A stretch of 58,014 bases of DNA from Brachionus koreanus (Eukaryota > Rotifera > Eurotatoria > Ploima > Brachionidae): NCBI GenBank assembly GCA_016987375.1, contig PJRA01000444.1, forward strand, positions 1,199,156 through 1,257,169, written 5' to 3'. Shown piece by piece: positions 20,201 through 31,076 of this stretch. How positions within the stretch are numbered: the stretch's first letter is position 1; every line of letters begins with the position of its first letter. The notes under the pieces were generated by a model. The model worked only from the letters and a program-made list of their open reading frames with translations. It did no database searches and was not told the DNA's origin. The position numbers and the translations under genes were made by a program.

Positions 20201-23144
20201 TGTTTGTATGGTTACGTTCGTGGCACAGGCCTAAAAAATAAGTCAAATGTTCACATACCAGGTGTTGGTGATTTTCAATTGAATGATGTAACATTTTTGT
20301 CTGATCCATGTCCTTTACCTGACAAAGAAAAAAAAAGAACTTTGGATGATAGAGAAAGACTTATTTATGCACCGTTTTCGGGGGTAGGAGGTCTCATTTA
20401 TGACAAAGATGCAGTTTATATTGATTTAGGTGGAAGTCATTCGCACACAATTGACAATACACATTCAAGCAATAACCCACTATTAAATCAAGTCATTAGT
20501 TCCAAAAATACTGTTGACTCTAAATTAACAGCTGCTAAATTGAAAATGTTTTCGGATGCACCCGAGCTTGGCAATGATCTGGATGATGAAGAAGATGAAC
20601 AAAAGAGTATTGACGAGGAAGAGCAAGATGATGAAGATGAAGAAATATCTGAAGAAGACTTTGAATCGAGCAATGAAGAAGACGAATTCTCTGAAGAAGA
20701 ATCTGAAAATGAAGAAGAAGAAGAAGACAACACTCAAGATGAGAATGAAGAAGAAGACACTTTTGGCTCTTTAAAATGGAAAGAAAATTTAAAAGAAAAA
20801 GCAAATGCTGCTTATTTAACTAATAAAGCAAATAGAACCAATTGGTCTAAATTGATTTATGGAAATCAAAAATATGATGAATTGAATCAAAGTGTTCCGC
20901 AAGATGAATTAAATTCGGAAGAACAAGACGATGACAACTTATTTAAAATAAAAAAAATAAATTTAAATGACTATTCAGAAAAAGTTGATAATACTAAATA
21001 TAATACTAGTTTTTATAAATGGACAGATCAACAGTTAAATGAACAAGAGCATAGTGATTCTCCATTTGAAACTATAAGAGATTGTTTTGTTACTGGTAAA
21101 TGGGATAAAAATTCAGATGCTGCTCATTTGCTGGCTGGCGATGATGAAGTAGACGAAAATGATTTCGATGATGATTATGATGACGAAATGTTTGGAGATT
21201 TTGAAGATATGGAAACTGGTGAAAATTTTCATCAGTCTGAATCTGAATCTGAAAGAGATAATCAAATAGATGAAAACGATGATGAAAAACATACTAAAAA
21301 TGAAATGAGAAAAAAAACTAAAAGTCAAATGACCAAAAGAGAACGTTTGATTGAGAAAAAAAAGCGCTTAAAAGAACAATTTGATCGTGAATTTGATGAA
21401 TCAAAAAGTGCAGACAAAACCGGCGAAAGTGCCTATTATGATGCTCTAAAAGAAGAAGTCACTGAGCAAACTAATTTGAATCGACTTGAGTTTGAGAAAT
21501 TGGACGATTGGCAAAGAATTGAATTTGAAGGATTCCGAGTTGGCATGTATGTACGCATTGAAATAAACTCAATGCCGTGTGAGTTTGTGAAAAATTTTGA
21601 TGCCAGATATTTGTCAATTATTGGTTGTCTTGAATCTAACGAATCAAATATTGGTTATGTCCAAGTCAGACTCAAAAAACATAGATGGCACAACAAAATT
21701 CTTAAAACAAATGATCCATTGGTCATTTCATTGGGCTGGCGTAGATTTCAAACTCTACCTGTTTACTTTATTCAAGATCACAATATGAGGAATAGATCTT
21801 TGAAATACACGCCCGAACATATGCATTGTCATGCTTCGTTTTGGGGACCGATTACACCTCAAGGTACAGGATTCTTGGCTATTCAAACTATGTCATCACA
21901 AAATGTAAGTTTGATTATTTTTATTAAGAAAAAGTTATTTAAGCATTTTCAACAATCTTTATTTTGGAATAAAAATAGAAGTTTTTTTTTCTTAATTAAA
22001 ATTACAATATTTTTATAGATATTAGAGTCTCTAAGACAGAAAAAGACATTGTGAATTTTCATACAAAATTTACAATGCAATAAATATTTATGAGAGTGTT
22101 AAAAAGATCTCTTTTGTAGATTTATTATTTAATTTATCTTGTTTTATTAGTTAACTATATTTCTGGTTATAATATAAAATTATTTTAATCCAAAAATAGG
22201 ACTGGTTTCTAAAAATTAAAATTGGGATCAAACAAAGCAAAAAAATTAATTATTATTTCTTAAGAAAAATTTTCGCATATCAGCCACTGGCGTCGTAGTT
22301 GAATCAAACAAAACAACTAAGATTGTCAAAAAGCTTAAATTGATTGGAACTCCATTGAAAATATTCCGCAAAACTGCATTCATTCAGGGAATGTTTTCAA
22401 CCATTATAGAAGCGTCTAAATTTGAAGGTGCCTCGATTAAAACTGTAAGCGGAATACGTGGTCAAATAAAAAAAGCATTGCATTCATCTTCTGTGCCCGC
22501 TGGTAGTGTGAGAGCAACTTTTGAAGACAGAATCATGGCTAGTGATTCGATATTTTTGCGATCATGGTACGCCATTGAAGTGCCTAAATTTTATGCACCA
22601 ATTACCAATTTACTTGCCATTAAACACGAGCAAGAATGGACTGGTGTGAAAACTCTTGGAATATTGAAAAAAGAAAATTCAATTCAAATAAATCCAGATG
22701 AAAATTCGTTGTATAAAAGAATTGAACGAGAGGAAAAAGTGTTCGCTCCATTAAAAATAAAAAGAAAGCTTCAAGAACAATTGCCGTTTAGTTTAAAGAC
22801 AAAGACAAACGCTGTTCAAATAAATCCTTTAGACAAACAAAGAGTGACTATTATCCGTGAACCTGAAGAACAAAAAGTTAACATTTTTAAATTGAAGTTG
22901 ATTTTTTAAAATTTTTTTTTTTCTCAATTATAAATAGATGGCTAGCGTAATGAAAATGTTCAAAAAAGTTTATGAAAATCGTATGAAAGTAAAACAAGAG
23001 CATCAGACCGAAATGATAAAAAAACACAAAAAAGAACAAGAAAAACGAGATTTAAAGCGTTTACAAAAGAGTAAAGAGCTAAAGAAGCAAATTTACCGTC
23101 GTTTAGGCAAAAAGGAAAATCGAAAAAATAAATTTGATGAATAA
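17233..23144 (+). CDS. BMS1: BMS1 ribosome-biogenesis GTPase (5' end not found)
   Basis: BMS1 is the nucleolar GTPase of the U3 (SSU) processome that, with Rcl1, is needed for 18S rRNA maturation. Exons by GT/AG and frame: from 17302 or earlier to 17915, 20140-21904, 22265-22876, 22938-23144. Exon 1 has the G1 loop IVGPPRVGKSILMQSLI and the BMS1 signature FGFEMETFEFLNICQVHGFP with GVLTHMDM. Exon 2 starts EDLTQPDQIRQ, has the β-barrel block GYVRGTGLKNKS and YDKDAVYIDLGG, then a very acidic stretch (about 20575-20765) and the conserved C-domain. Exon 3 carries TVSGIRGQIKKAL and FEDRIMASD, and exon 4 is a lysine-rich coiled tail. About 1,090 residues are visible, versus about 1,280 in human. The frame is open upstream to 17233 but there is no ATG, and the lysine-rich N-terminus is missing. 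The first exon is lost, very small, or outside the window. Intron 1 (2.2 kb) contains a MITE and an assembly gap. Confidence 0.9.
19338..19365. repeat. (AAT)n microsatellite
   Basis: About nine uninterrupted aat triplets. Confidence 0.8.
19487..19764. mobile_element. MITE copy 2 with perfect 9-bp target duplication
   Basis: Ends ggttttgtgaaatttagtac and its inverse gtactaaatttcacaaaacc. The flanks on both sides read tttgtaaaa, a perfect 9-bp direct repeat. The interior is interrupted by the N run. Inserted in BMS1 intron 1. Confidence 0.75.
19593..19649. other. Assembly gap (57 N)
   Basis: Run of unresolved bases within the MITE; such short palindrome-prone elements often break assemblies. 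Confidence 1.
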
Positions 23145-23267
23145 AAATAAATAAATAAAACTAGAAGAAAAATTTGTTTTTTTTTTTTCGAATTTTTTAA
23201 TTAGGGATTTTAACCTCTAATGGTGAAAGATTATTTTGCTTGAAATAACATGATAGTCATTTGAAGA
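23145..23267. other. BMS1-MRPL39 intergenic spacer
   Basis: Only 123 bp separate the BMS1 stop from the MRPL39 ATG. It must contain the BMS1 polyadenylation signal (aataaa repeats lie just after the stop, 23146-23160) and any MRPL39 promoter. Confidence 0.6.
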
Positions 23268-25866
23268 ATGTTAAATGCGAGATTTGTCAAACCGTTGGGT
23301 TTAGTGGGTTCTTTGTCCCGACTAATCTCGTCCATGACCAATACGGAAATAATTCAGCACAGAGCTAGACTATTCGAAGAAGAAAAATCTCGTCAATTAA
23401 AAGAAATTGAGAGAATCGAAAAAATTGAAGTGATTGTTGAAGATCAAGAAAAAAAAACTGCTAAACTAATTATGAACAAAAATCTTTCAACGCCTTTCAA
23501 TTGTGCTATGCGTAAATATGTCCTTTAATCAAAAAACACAAAAATTCATTCAAAAGTCTCTAAAAATTTTATTTTTGAAACATATTTCTTTTTTGTAGTA
23601 TCAATTTTTTTTTGAAAAAAAAGCTTCAACTCAAAAAATCCAATTTGTTTAGATATTTGATCTGAAAAAATTGATTACATTATTAGATGACAACATCAAG
23701 TATTTTAATCATTTAGAATGATACTAAAATTAATGTGTCATTATTGATTTTGTTTTTTAGTATCAGCCACTTCACTTCACTTTATTTCATCTGCAGAACA
23801 AATTTTTGAACATGAGAACAAATTATAAAATTTTTCAATTTTTTTTAATAATAACAAAAAAAAATAGGAAACAACTGTAACAAATAATAACATTTATTTA
23901 ATAAAATCATATCTTTATGAGGTATGTTTTCAACTATAATATTAAGGAAATTCAGTCTGTTAATTATTAATTTGCATTCAAAGAAATTTAAATTTCATCA
24001 AAATTTTAGTCAATTAAGTCTAGTAGTGTTTTTGAATATTCATCTTTTGATTGTATTTTAAATATGGAGATAAAAGATTATAAAAGTTATAAAATAATTT
24101 TAAAGCGCGGACAATTTAATTATGTCAGAGATCATTACACTTCTATTGTACTGTTTATAAAATCATTTTTGCTCAATTTGAAAAAAAAATTATATTCTTT
24201 TTCATTTTGTACTGTAATTTTTGCACTAAAATTTCACATTGTCAGAAAACTTAAAGAAGGCAAAGCAAAAAAGTTCTAAGTTTTTTAAAACTATGATGAC
24301 GATGTCGAATATCTTTACTCCGACATTTCAGTCTATTAATTATTAATTTTCATTCACAGAAATATAAATTTCATCATAATTTTTGTATTTTGTACTAAAA
24401 TTTCATATTGCCGGTTTTCTCATTTTCAGAAAAAAACAAGCTTTTTTTTAATTAAAAACTAAAATAGAAATAAAATTATTGACTGATTTATTTTATTTTG
24501 AAATCATAGATATATATATATATAATACAAGTTTTGACATTAATAAATTTAAAAAAATAAATTTCATCTTAATATCTATTAGACTTTTGAATTTTTTATA
24601 CTCAAAATACTAATAATTCTTTTAAAAGATCTATCGGAAATGTTATGCCAAAGATCGGCACTAGCGCTAGTTGATGAAACCATTCTATGGGATATGAATT
24701 ATCCATTAAAAAATTCTTGTTCATTGAAATTTTTACATTTCAAAGACCAAGATCCATTCAATGTTAACTTAGTAAATTATTAATTGTGCCTTTTGAATTA
24801 ATTTAATTTATTCTCTAATTTTGCATCAATCAAAAGGCTTATTGGAGATCTTGTTCGTTTATATTGGGCTATCTAATTGAAACAGCATTTAAAGACCAAT
24901 ATTTCGTTGACTTGTGCAGTTTTCCACCACCAGATAGTAATTTTTTTTTTCAAATTATTTTTTCTTTATTAAAAAAATTAATTTCTAAAAAGTCAAAAGT
25001 GGAAGTTTTATTTATGACGCTAAACTTAACATACCTGATTGGAAACCATCAAAAGTAATATATAAATATATACATTTGCATTTAAACATACATTTGACTG
25101 CTTGCTTTATCATTTGTTCTCAACTCTGTTTAAAAACATACTTTCCTATTTAATTTTTTTTTCTAATTAATTTTCAAGGAAGAATTAAGATGTTTATCAA
25201 TTATGGTCTCGAAATTAGTTGCCAAAAAACTAAAATTTGAAAAGCTCAAGATTTCAGCTGAATTAGCTTCTGAAATGTTCAAATACAACAAGTAAATTAA
25301 AATTTGTTTTTTTAGTGCTGCACTAAAAGCTTCTATAAACTTGGTTAAATAAAGATGAAAATATATGAATTTAAGTTGAGTTGATGCGCTTTTAGTATTT
25401 TAATTTTAGTGTGGCGTAAAATAATCAAATTTTTACAAATGATTAAAGAAACAGGAATTAATATTTTTCAAAAAGATTCAAGTTGGAGCAAATACCAGCT
25501 ATTTTGTCATTACAAAAATCAAAGTCCGAAACGGACAATTTAATTTCGGTATACAAACTAGGAGACTATGTGGATATATCTAAAGGACCTATGATATCAA
25601 GTACAGAAATGATTGGACGTTTTGAAGTAACGAATATTTTTGACATTGAGACTGAAAATTATGGTAAAATACAAAGAATTCAGGGCATATCGATTCCGGC
25701 TCAGTTACAAGTAAAATTTAATTAAATACTCAGCCCAAATGTATTTTTTTCTAAAATATTAAAATCATTTTAGCTTCACTATTGGACATTTAATTTGTTG
25801 GCAGAGAGAGCTGCAAAATTAAATTCTGCATTGAAACCAACTTTGCTAAGTAGAATGACAAATTGA
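23268..25866 (+). CDS. MRPL39: Mitochondrial ribosomal protein mL39
   Basis: mL39 is a component of the mitochondrial large ribosomal subunit, built on a threonyl-tRNA-synthetase-like TGS fold. Seven exons splice in phase with GT/AG borders: 23268-23511, 24629-24771, 24837-24936, 24993-25054, 25179-25291, 25476-25710, 25774-25866, giving 329 residues (human about 338). Exon 1 has the pattern [25 protein letters not shown] and [13 protein letters not shown], the mL39 TGS start. Exon 2 gives [17 protein letters not shown] and FLHFKDQDP, exon 3 [15 protein letters not shown], exon 4 [10 protein letters not shown]. Exon 6 reads [20 protein letters not shown] and [11 protein letters not shown], and exon 7 [14 protein letters not shown]. 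The N-terminus [20 protein letters not shown] is basic and amphipathic, as expected for a mitochondrial presequence. A second partial copy lies at 40046-41160. 23512-24628 is intron 1 and contains a (TA)n run at about 24512. Confidence 0.92.
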
Positions 25867-26008
25867 TTTATCTATCAAATTTATTTAATTTTCATTTACA
25901 AATAATAAAAATAATTTTTCAAATTGTTTTTTATTCTTACTCTAATTGTTCATACAAACTGTTCTAACAAATTTCAGCTGAACAATCATCATTAAAATCA
26001 CTTACAGG
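25867..26008. other. MRPL39 3' flank
   Basis: AT-rich; aataaa-type signals (aaataataaaaataat) follow the stop at about 25902. Confidence 0.4.
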
Positions 26009-26117
26009 GGTTTCATGGTATTTAGTAAAAAATTAAAAAAATAAGACAGAAATTAATGCTGAATTTATAAAATTTTTGCTGTTTGTTCTGTTCTATTTTA
26101 CTAAATTTCACTAAACC
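26009..26117. mobile_element. MITE copy 5, short form
   Basis: Ends ggtttcatggtatttagta and ctaaatttcactaaacc in inverted orientation. The flanks acttacagg and acttacagt form a duplicated target of 8-9 bp. Internally deleted relative to copies 2 and 3. Confidence 0.65.
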
Positions 26118-26189
26118 ACTTACAGTATCTAAAATAATAATAATTATCTATTTTTATAAACAATTTTTAAATAAAATAAACCCATTGTG

Positions 26190-26580
26190 AAAAGCTTAGG
26201 GAACTGTTGCTCCACAAGCCGTTTTGGCAATAAAATCGATAAGTCTAGATAATAACAAGCAAGCAAATGTTTATTTTACTTATGCTAATTTTCCACAATC
26301 ATTTAACCATATTTTTCAAACCATTGATGACTTAGTTTATCTGATAAATGGCTTGGCTCATCCTGATTTTCAAAAGTGGATTTTAAGTGGAACTATTATT
26401 GTACTTTGAATAATTCAGCTGGCTAAATGTTCCAATTTTTAATATACTATGTTCTAATTGATTTGGAAGATATTAATAACTTCAGCGATGACATTGTAAT
26501 TTTTGGTATGATAAAAGAAGAACATGAGCTGTAATGGCCGATTCCATTGATTCCTTATCTATTTTAGCCATTTTGAAACT
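26190..26580 (+). pseudogene. Unknown gene fragment A, duplicated at 29280-29480
   Basis: After an acceptor-like aaaagcttag the frame gives GTVAPQAVLAIKSISLDNN, then ANVYFTYANFPQSFNHIF and QTIDDLVYLINGLAHPDFQK before a stop at 26409. Downstream lie LIDLEDINN-like words. The same two pieces recur at 29280-29480, the first inverted and the second direct. The protein is not recognised. It reads like real coding sequence and is probably the 3' exon of a multi-copy gene or element. Confidence 0.35.
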
Positions 26581-26879
26581 AGCACTGGAATCTAAAGTCT
26601 AAAATTTTATGAGAAAATTTCATTTTTTATTAAGAAATTTTGCATTTCACAAAACTTGAAATGAATATCTTGTTTGTGTTTTTTTGTCTATTTGGTTGAA
26701 AATACATTCAGTATGAAAATAAGAAGCAGAGATCTTAACGCAATCTATTTTAAAAAAAATCCAATTTTCTAGATAATTTATATTGAATAAACTACTCGAT
26801 ATACTTTTTATTTTTATGTACACATCTTTGCCAATTTTATATTTTTCCAGCTAATTATTATTCTAATTTAAACGACTTG

Positions 26880-27222
26880 TAAAATACTTTTTTAATTCAT
26901 CCAATGAATTTTTTTCCTCATTAGTTAACTTATCTAGACATATTTTTAAATCGCTTATTTCGGAATTTTTTCCGACAATTGTCTACGCAAATCTTAATTT
27001 TAATTAAAATTAATAATGGCATTTTGGTCCTGTAACTCGGTGTTTTTTTCACCAAGAGATTTTTCCAGCACTAGGATCCTTTTTTTTAAGATTGGCAAAA
27101 AGTGCAATCCATTTTAGATTATATTCGCGCCATGTGCGCGATTGGCCTACCTTTGTTCCTGAATTTGGCGCCATTCTCTTTATTTTTGCTCAGCGGCTTC
27201 TCTCATAGCATCCATATTCTAA
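26880..27222 (-). pseudogene. Coiled-coil gene fragment, three copies in window
   Basis: On the minus strand: MDAMREAAEQ, then REWRQIQEQR, KKRILVLEKSLGEKNTELQDQ, and after a frame change KNSEISDLKICLDKLTNEE and NSLDELKKYFTSRLN-stop. These are heptad-like, strongly charged segments. Related DNA occurs at 33165-33600 and 44670-44890. It lies upstream of LINE reverse transcriptases on the same strand at two sites, so an ORF1-like role is possible, but the family is not recognised. Confidence 0.35.
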
Positions 27223-27239
27223 AAAAGGTCTACTACTAA

Positions 27240-27960
27240 TTTAAAATTAATAGAAAAAGATTTTATTCTTTTTTTTTCAAAATCCTATTTGCTCTAGCTG
27301 TAACATAGTTTACTTGTGTGTCTCATTTTAGGTTATTTTTGATATATATTCCGAGATCTCTTTCGCATACTGATTTATTAAGTGAAAACGACTCAATTTT
27401 GTAATCATGTATTGAGTCGTTACGACCAAAATGGACAACTTTACATTTCTCGACATTAAGGTGAGCAGACCAGTCTCGTGACCACTTATATATATTATCA
27501 ATGTCGAGTTGTAACTTATAATTTGAAAAAGAATCTACTATGGTGGTTATAATCTTGTTGTTATCAGCGTACGCTTTCGAGTTGCTGTGGATACTTTCAA
27601 GTAAATCATTTATGTATATAATAAATAAAATGGGCCCTAGGACAGAACCTTGAGGAACTCCAGTTGTGATTTCAGCACAATCTTTTGCAAAAGCTTTAGC
27701 AATATCAGTATACACTACATCCACGGGGTAGCCAAATGAAAAGGCATGTGTAATCAAGTCCAGAGTCTCAAGTGAAATTGTACTGCAGGATCTCTGTGGG
27801 AGAAAGCCGTGCTGAGCTTTCACGATAAGCCTATTTTCTAGCGAGTGTTTGAGCATGACCTCTTTTATTAGACCTTCCAAGACTTAACAGAGGATACAAG
27901 CCAGCGATTTGTCAAACAAGATAATAAATTAGACAATATAGTCTAATAAGCTTTGCTTGT
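27240..27960 (-). pseudogene. LINE reverse transcriptase, decayed (element 1)
   Basis: Frame 27880-27323. It reads HGFLPQRSCSTISLETLDLI, then DVVYTDIAKAFAKD, a shortened form of the D(F)xKAFD block with an internal deletion. It continues TTGVPQGSVLGPILFIIYIND, and the catalytic box is YADN rather than YADD. Upstream (27960-27880) ACILC-QVLEGLIKEVML can be read, and downstream VCERDLGIYIKNNLKW continues into VNYVTARANRILK. It belongs to the jockey/CR1-type LINE palm. The loss of catalytic aspartate and the deletion make it inactive. Confidence 0.85.
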
Positions 27961-28379
27961 AGCACCACTACATTCCGCTACATGCCAACTAATAACCATT
28001 CACCTACCATACTATTAGTTTTAATTAATTTGGTAATTTAAATTTTTTAAAAGAAATAGATTATTATAATATATATAGTATTTCTAGATATTTTTATTTT
28101 ATAATAAAATTTATAATAAATTTGTCGCGAAGAAATTAAGTATATTTTTAGTGAAAAAATTGATGCATTTTATCTTAATTTGGTTGAAATAATTGACTCT
28201 CATAAGGAAGCAAAATTAAAAAATTACAAAGGTGACACTCAGAAGATGGCTTCATAGGTGAAAGAAAATACCAATACTTACAATAAACGGCAGAATGAAA
28301 ATAATTTTACATTTTTAAATTTTCATATTTTTAGATTTTTTGTGCAATATATGAGAATTTTTTAATTTTTTTAGTTTAC
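27961..28379. other. AT-rich stretch
   Basis: Nothing beyond A/T runs; 28170-28290 is somewhat less AT-rich without a recognised frame. Confidence 0.4.
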
Positions 28380-29183
28380 TAAATGACACTTACTATTTTT
28401 TAAACTTTCTGGGTCTAAAAGTTGACCATCTATTAAAATAAAGTGTTTAAAAGTATTAACTTTAAATTAAATTACAGCTTTGAGTCATTTGTGGATGAAT
28501 AAATTGTAAAAAACTTTTTTTTTAAATTTTTTAAAAATTTTACTTGCTTGAAACAGTCCAACAAAACCATTCTCGACTCTGTCAAGTCTTTTTTCTACTC
28601 TGTCTAGTTTTTCAGCAATCTCATCTAGTTCTTTTAATAAAATTTAAGAAATTTTAAAAATAGATAAATTCTATATAAATTTTTGGGACTTAACTCTTTG
28701 ATGATTTTTGAATCAGACTACTATTTTGCTCGCTACTAGAACTTAGTGGACTTAACTCAATAAGCTATAAGAAAATTTTGATTATTTTTTTCCTGATAAT
28801 TAACTTACTCTTCTTTTTGACTTTTTTTCCACCATTTTTTTTTCAAATATTAAAATTTAATTAAATTTTTTCAGAATTTTTTTGAATTTAAATCAAGTGA
28901 AGGTCTTTTCAAAATTACCGAGAGTCACGATAAGTTTTTTTTTTCTATTAAAAATAGGGGGTTCAATTTTTAACTATTTTAGCTAAATTAACACACTTTT
29001 CTTGGTTAGATTTAAAATTTTAAAAATTGAGAAAATCATACTTTCATTCAAATATATTAATTCTTCGATTTCTGTTTGATCTAATTCATTTTCATTTTTA
29101 AACTGAAAAAAAATTAAAAGTCAATAATTAAATATTAAATTAATCACTTAGCTATTTAAGAGATAATTTTCGTCAGCCATTAT
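28380..29183 (-). pseudogene. Micro-exon coiled-coil gene, decayed inverted copy (C)
   Basis: Reverse-strand relative of the genes at 34921 and 46262. The first exon (ATG at 29180) now ends in an in-frame stop (AGC TAA). The inner start (ATGGTGGAAAAAAAG) with its gtaagt donor survives near 28830. The coiled-coil exon (about 28635-28545) has only two LDRVEKR-type heptads. A single degenerate 36-nt micro-exon and the following one (about 28490-28395) remain, and the membrane-anchor exon is missing. Sequence identity stops near 29245, so the terminal inverted repeat is also lost. Confidence 0.65.
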
Positions 29184-29279
29184 CTTTAATTTTGAAATTT
29201 GAAAACAGATTCATTTTTAATATAAATTTTAATTATTATTTAAAATGTCATTAAATTAGAACATAGTTTATCAAAAATT

Positions 29280-29480
29280 GGAACATTTCGCCAGCTGAGA
29301 ATCATTCAAAGTACAATAGTAGTTCCACTATTAAAATCCACTTTTGAAAATCAGGATGAGCCAAGCCTTTCATCAGAAAAACTAAGTCATCAATGGTTGG
29401 AAAAATATGTCGCTCTCTTTTTATGACATTGGATCTGGAAGATGTTAATAACGTCAGCGATCAGATTTGTAGAATTAAAG
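29280..29480. repeat. Second copy of gene fragment A
   Basis: 29280-29400 is the inverse of 26290-26440, and 29430-29510 repeats 26455-26560 in direct orientation (ggaagatgttaataacgtcagc, gaacatgagctg). The relative inversion indicates rearrangement after duplication. Confidence 0.5.
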
Positions 29481-29582
29481 AAGAACATGAGCTGAAGTGG
29501 CCGATTCCATTGAGCTTTACTTAGAAAAATAAATAAATTTTAAAAAATATTTATATTTTTCTTCCATTTTTTAGCTTATTCA

Positions 29583-30250
29583 ATCGATATAAGCGCTTAC
29601 CCGAGTGTAAATACTAAAACAAAATAAGTTAGTTTAAAATTAAAATTTTTGTACATTAAAAATAAAACTCCGGTTTTCCATCTTGTGCACATCCAACTCC
29701 ATACGAAGTCAATCCAGCTAGAACAAATTTTTGCTTGGCCTCTACAGTATATTTGACAAACAATGGTCTTCCCGAATCTCCTTGACATGAATCTACTCTA
29801 CCCGAATACTTTCCAGCACAAATTTGTTCATTCCAATTTTTTGAAGTACTTGATGCGACTGAACTGCACTTTGAAATGTCATAAACAGTAATCAGGGCTT
29901 CTTGAAGAATATTAGGATTACTTGCTGCTCCTTGTAATGTTTTTCCCCAGCCAACAATGTATCCATTGATATTAGAGTTTTTTTAATACAATTTATTATC
30001 CTTAATTTAATTCTGCTATCAAATTAAATAATTTGGAAGACATGAAACTTGAATTTTATCATTAAGTTCAACTTTACTAGAAATATTTATGATAGCTATA
30101 TCATTGGCAGTGTGAATTTTGGAACAAAAAACAAAAATTAAAATTTGAAATAACTTTTATTTTGATTTTAAAAATTTTTTTCTTAACTGTATCAGTTGAT
30201 ACATAATTTGTATCACCAAAATCTATTCCGTGCAAAATCTCTGCAACTTT
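29583..30250 (-). pseudogene. Trypsin-like serine protease, 5'-truncated
   Basis: Reading the minus strand, residues around the active-site Asp are TANDIAIINISS (30105-30050), then CLPN; next exon GYIVGWGKTLQGAASNPN and ITVYDISKC. The serine block is CAGKYSGRVDSCQGDSGRP, with the specificity-pocket Asp six residues before Ser (trypsin-type). It continues FVLAGLTSYGVGCAQDGKP, and a last exon reads IYTRVSAYID followed by TGA where the family has Trp. No exon with the TAAHC histidine was found upstream, where sequence soon gives way to A/T DNA and a LINE. Without His57 and the signal peptide it cannot be an active protease as it stands. A missing, distant first exon is the alternative. Confidence 0.7.
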
Positions 30251-31076
30251 GTAAAAAATTCTGAATTATAATACTTTTATTTTTTTAATGTTTTTTCCAT
30301 TGAAAAAAAAAACTTCCAATGAGTAAATTAAGTTCAAAACCATGGCAATTCTTTTTGTTATTGTGATAAATGTTTAAAATTTTGGATAAAATGTAAAATG
30401 GTAGTAATTTGGCAATTTTTTTGCAATGCGTCAATGTTCCGACTTGAATTTTATTTGAAAGGAAAGTTTCATTCAAACTATAACAGTGAAAAAACTTTAA
30501 AGCCCGACTCAATTTTTATATTTGAAGTATATTTTTCTCTAAGATAGAAATCCTTTGAGCTGAAATTTTTTAACTAAATTTTTTAAATTAAATTTGACAT
30601 ATGTTTGATACATGCACTTTAGATCAGGATTAATATTAACTTATAAGTGAACATAAGCCTATAAACTGTTCTTTGTTTTGTTTTTTTAAAAAAACTAACT
30701 ATTAAACAAGATTTTGTTTAATTTTAATTTCAATTTAACAGCTGAGTAGAAAATCGAATTATCAGCTACTTTATATTTGAAAGAGAGATGAAGTTTGGTT
30801 AAGAATTTATTTTATTTAACAAAAAATTAAGAAAATATTTAATTTTAATAAGTTTTAATAAATGAACTTATAAAGTGTGTGCATACTAGTGCGTCTGAAT
30901 TTTTGTATTATACTGTATTATTTCATATTAAATACAATTGCCGACAATTAATCATTATTGGAAGGAATGTCTTGAATACGCCACATATCCCCTATTATCT
31001 AGATTTGTTAGATTTCAGTGTATAGGATAGTGGTTTATTGCAACGCATAAATGCGTTTTTGAAACTTTTTTTCAGA
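30251..31076. other. AT-rich spacer
   Basis: No coding similarity on either strand; the 75-codon minus-strand frame at 30512-30285 has no recognised family and low coding character. Confidence 0.4.

Noticed and set aside
20488..20804. Several overlapping minus-strand frames rich in Ser or Phe
   Set aside because: They are antisense shadows of the acidic GAA/GAT-rich part of the BMS1 exon; no independent evidence of coding.
24512..24530. (TA)n run suggesting an origin or promoter
   Set aside because: Simple dinucleotide repeat inside MRPL39 intron 1; nothing supports a function.
25320..25440. An alternative exon of MRPL39 ending in [15 protein letters not shown]
   Set aside because: Open in another frame, but the family alignment and phase require the acceptor at 25475, giving KFKLEQIP; the alternative frame ends in a stop and does not match mL39.
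27591..27660. Possible CRISPR-like or direct-repeat pattern in the 35.6-35.9 kb and 47.0-47.3 kb tandem units
   Set aside because: The units are contiguous tandem repeats with exon/intron structure in a eukaryotic genome, not spacer-separated palindromic repeats.
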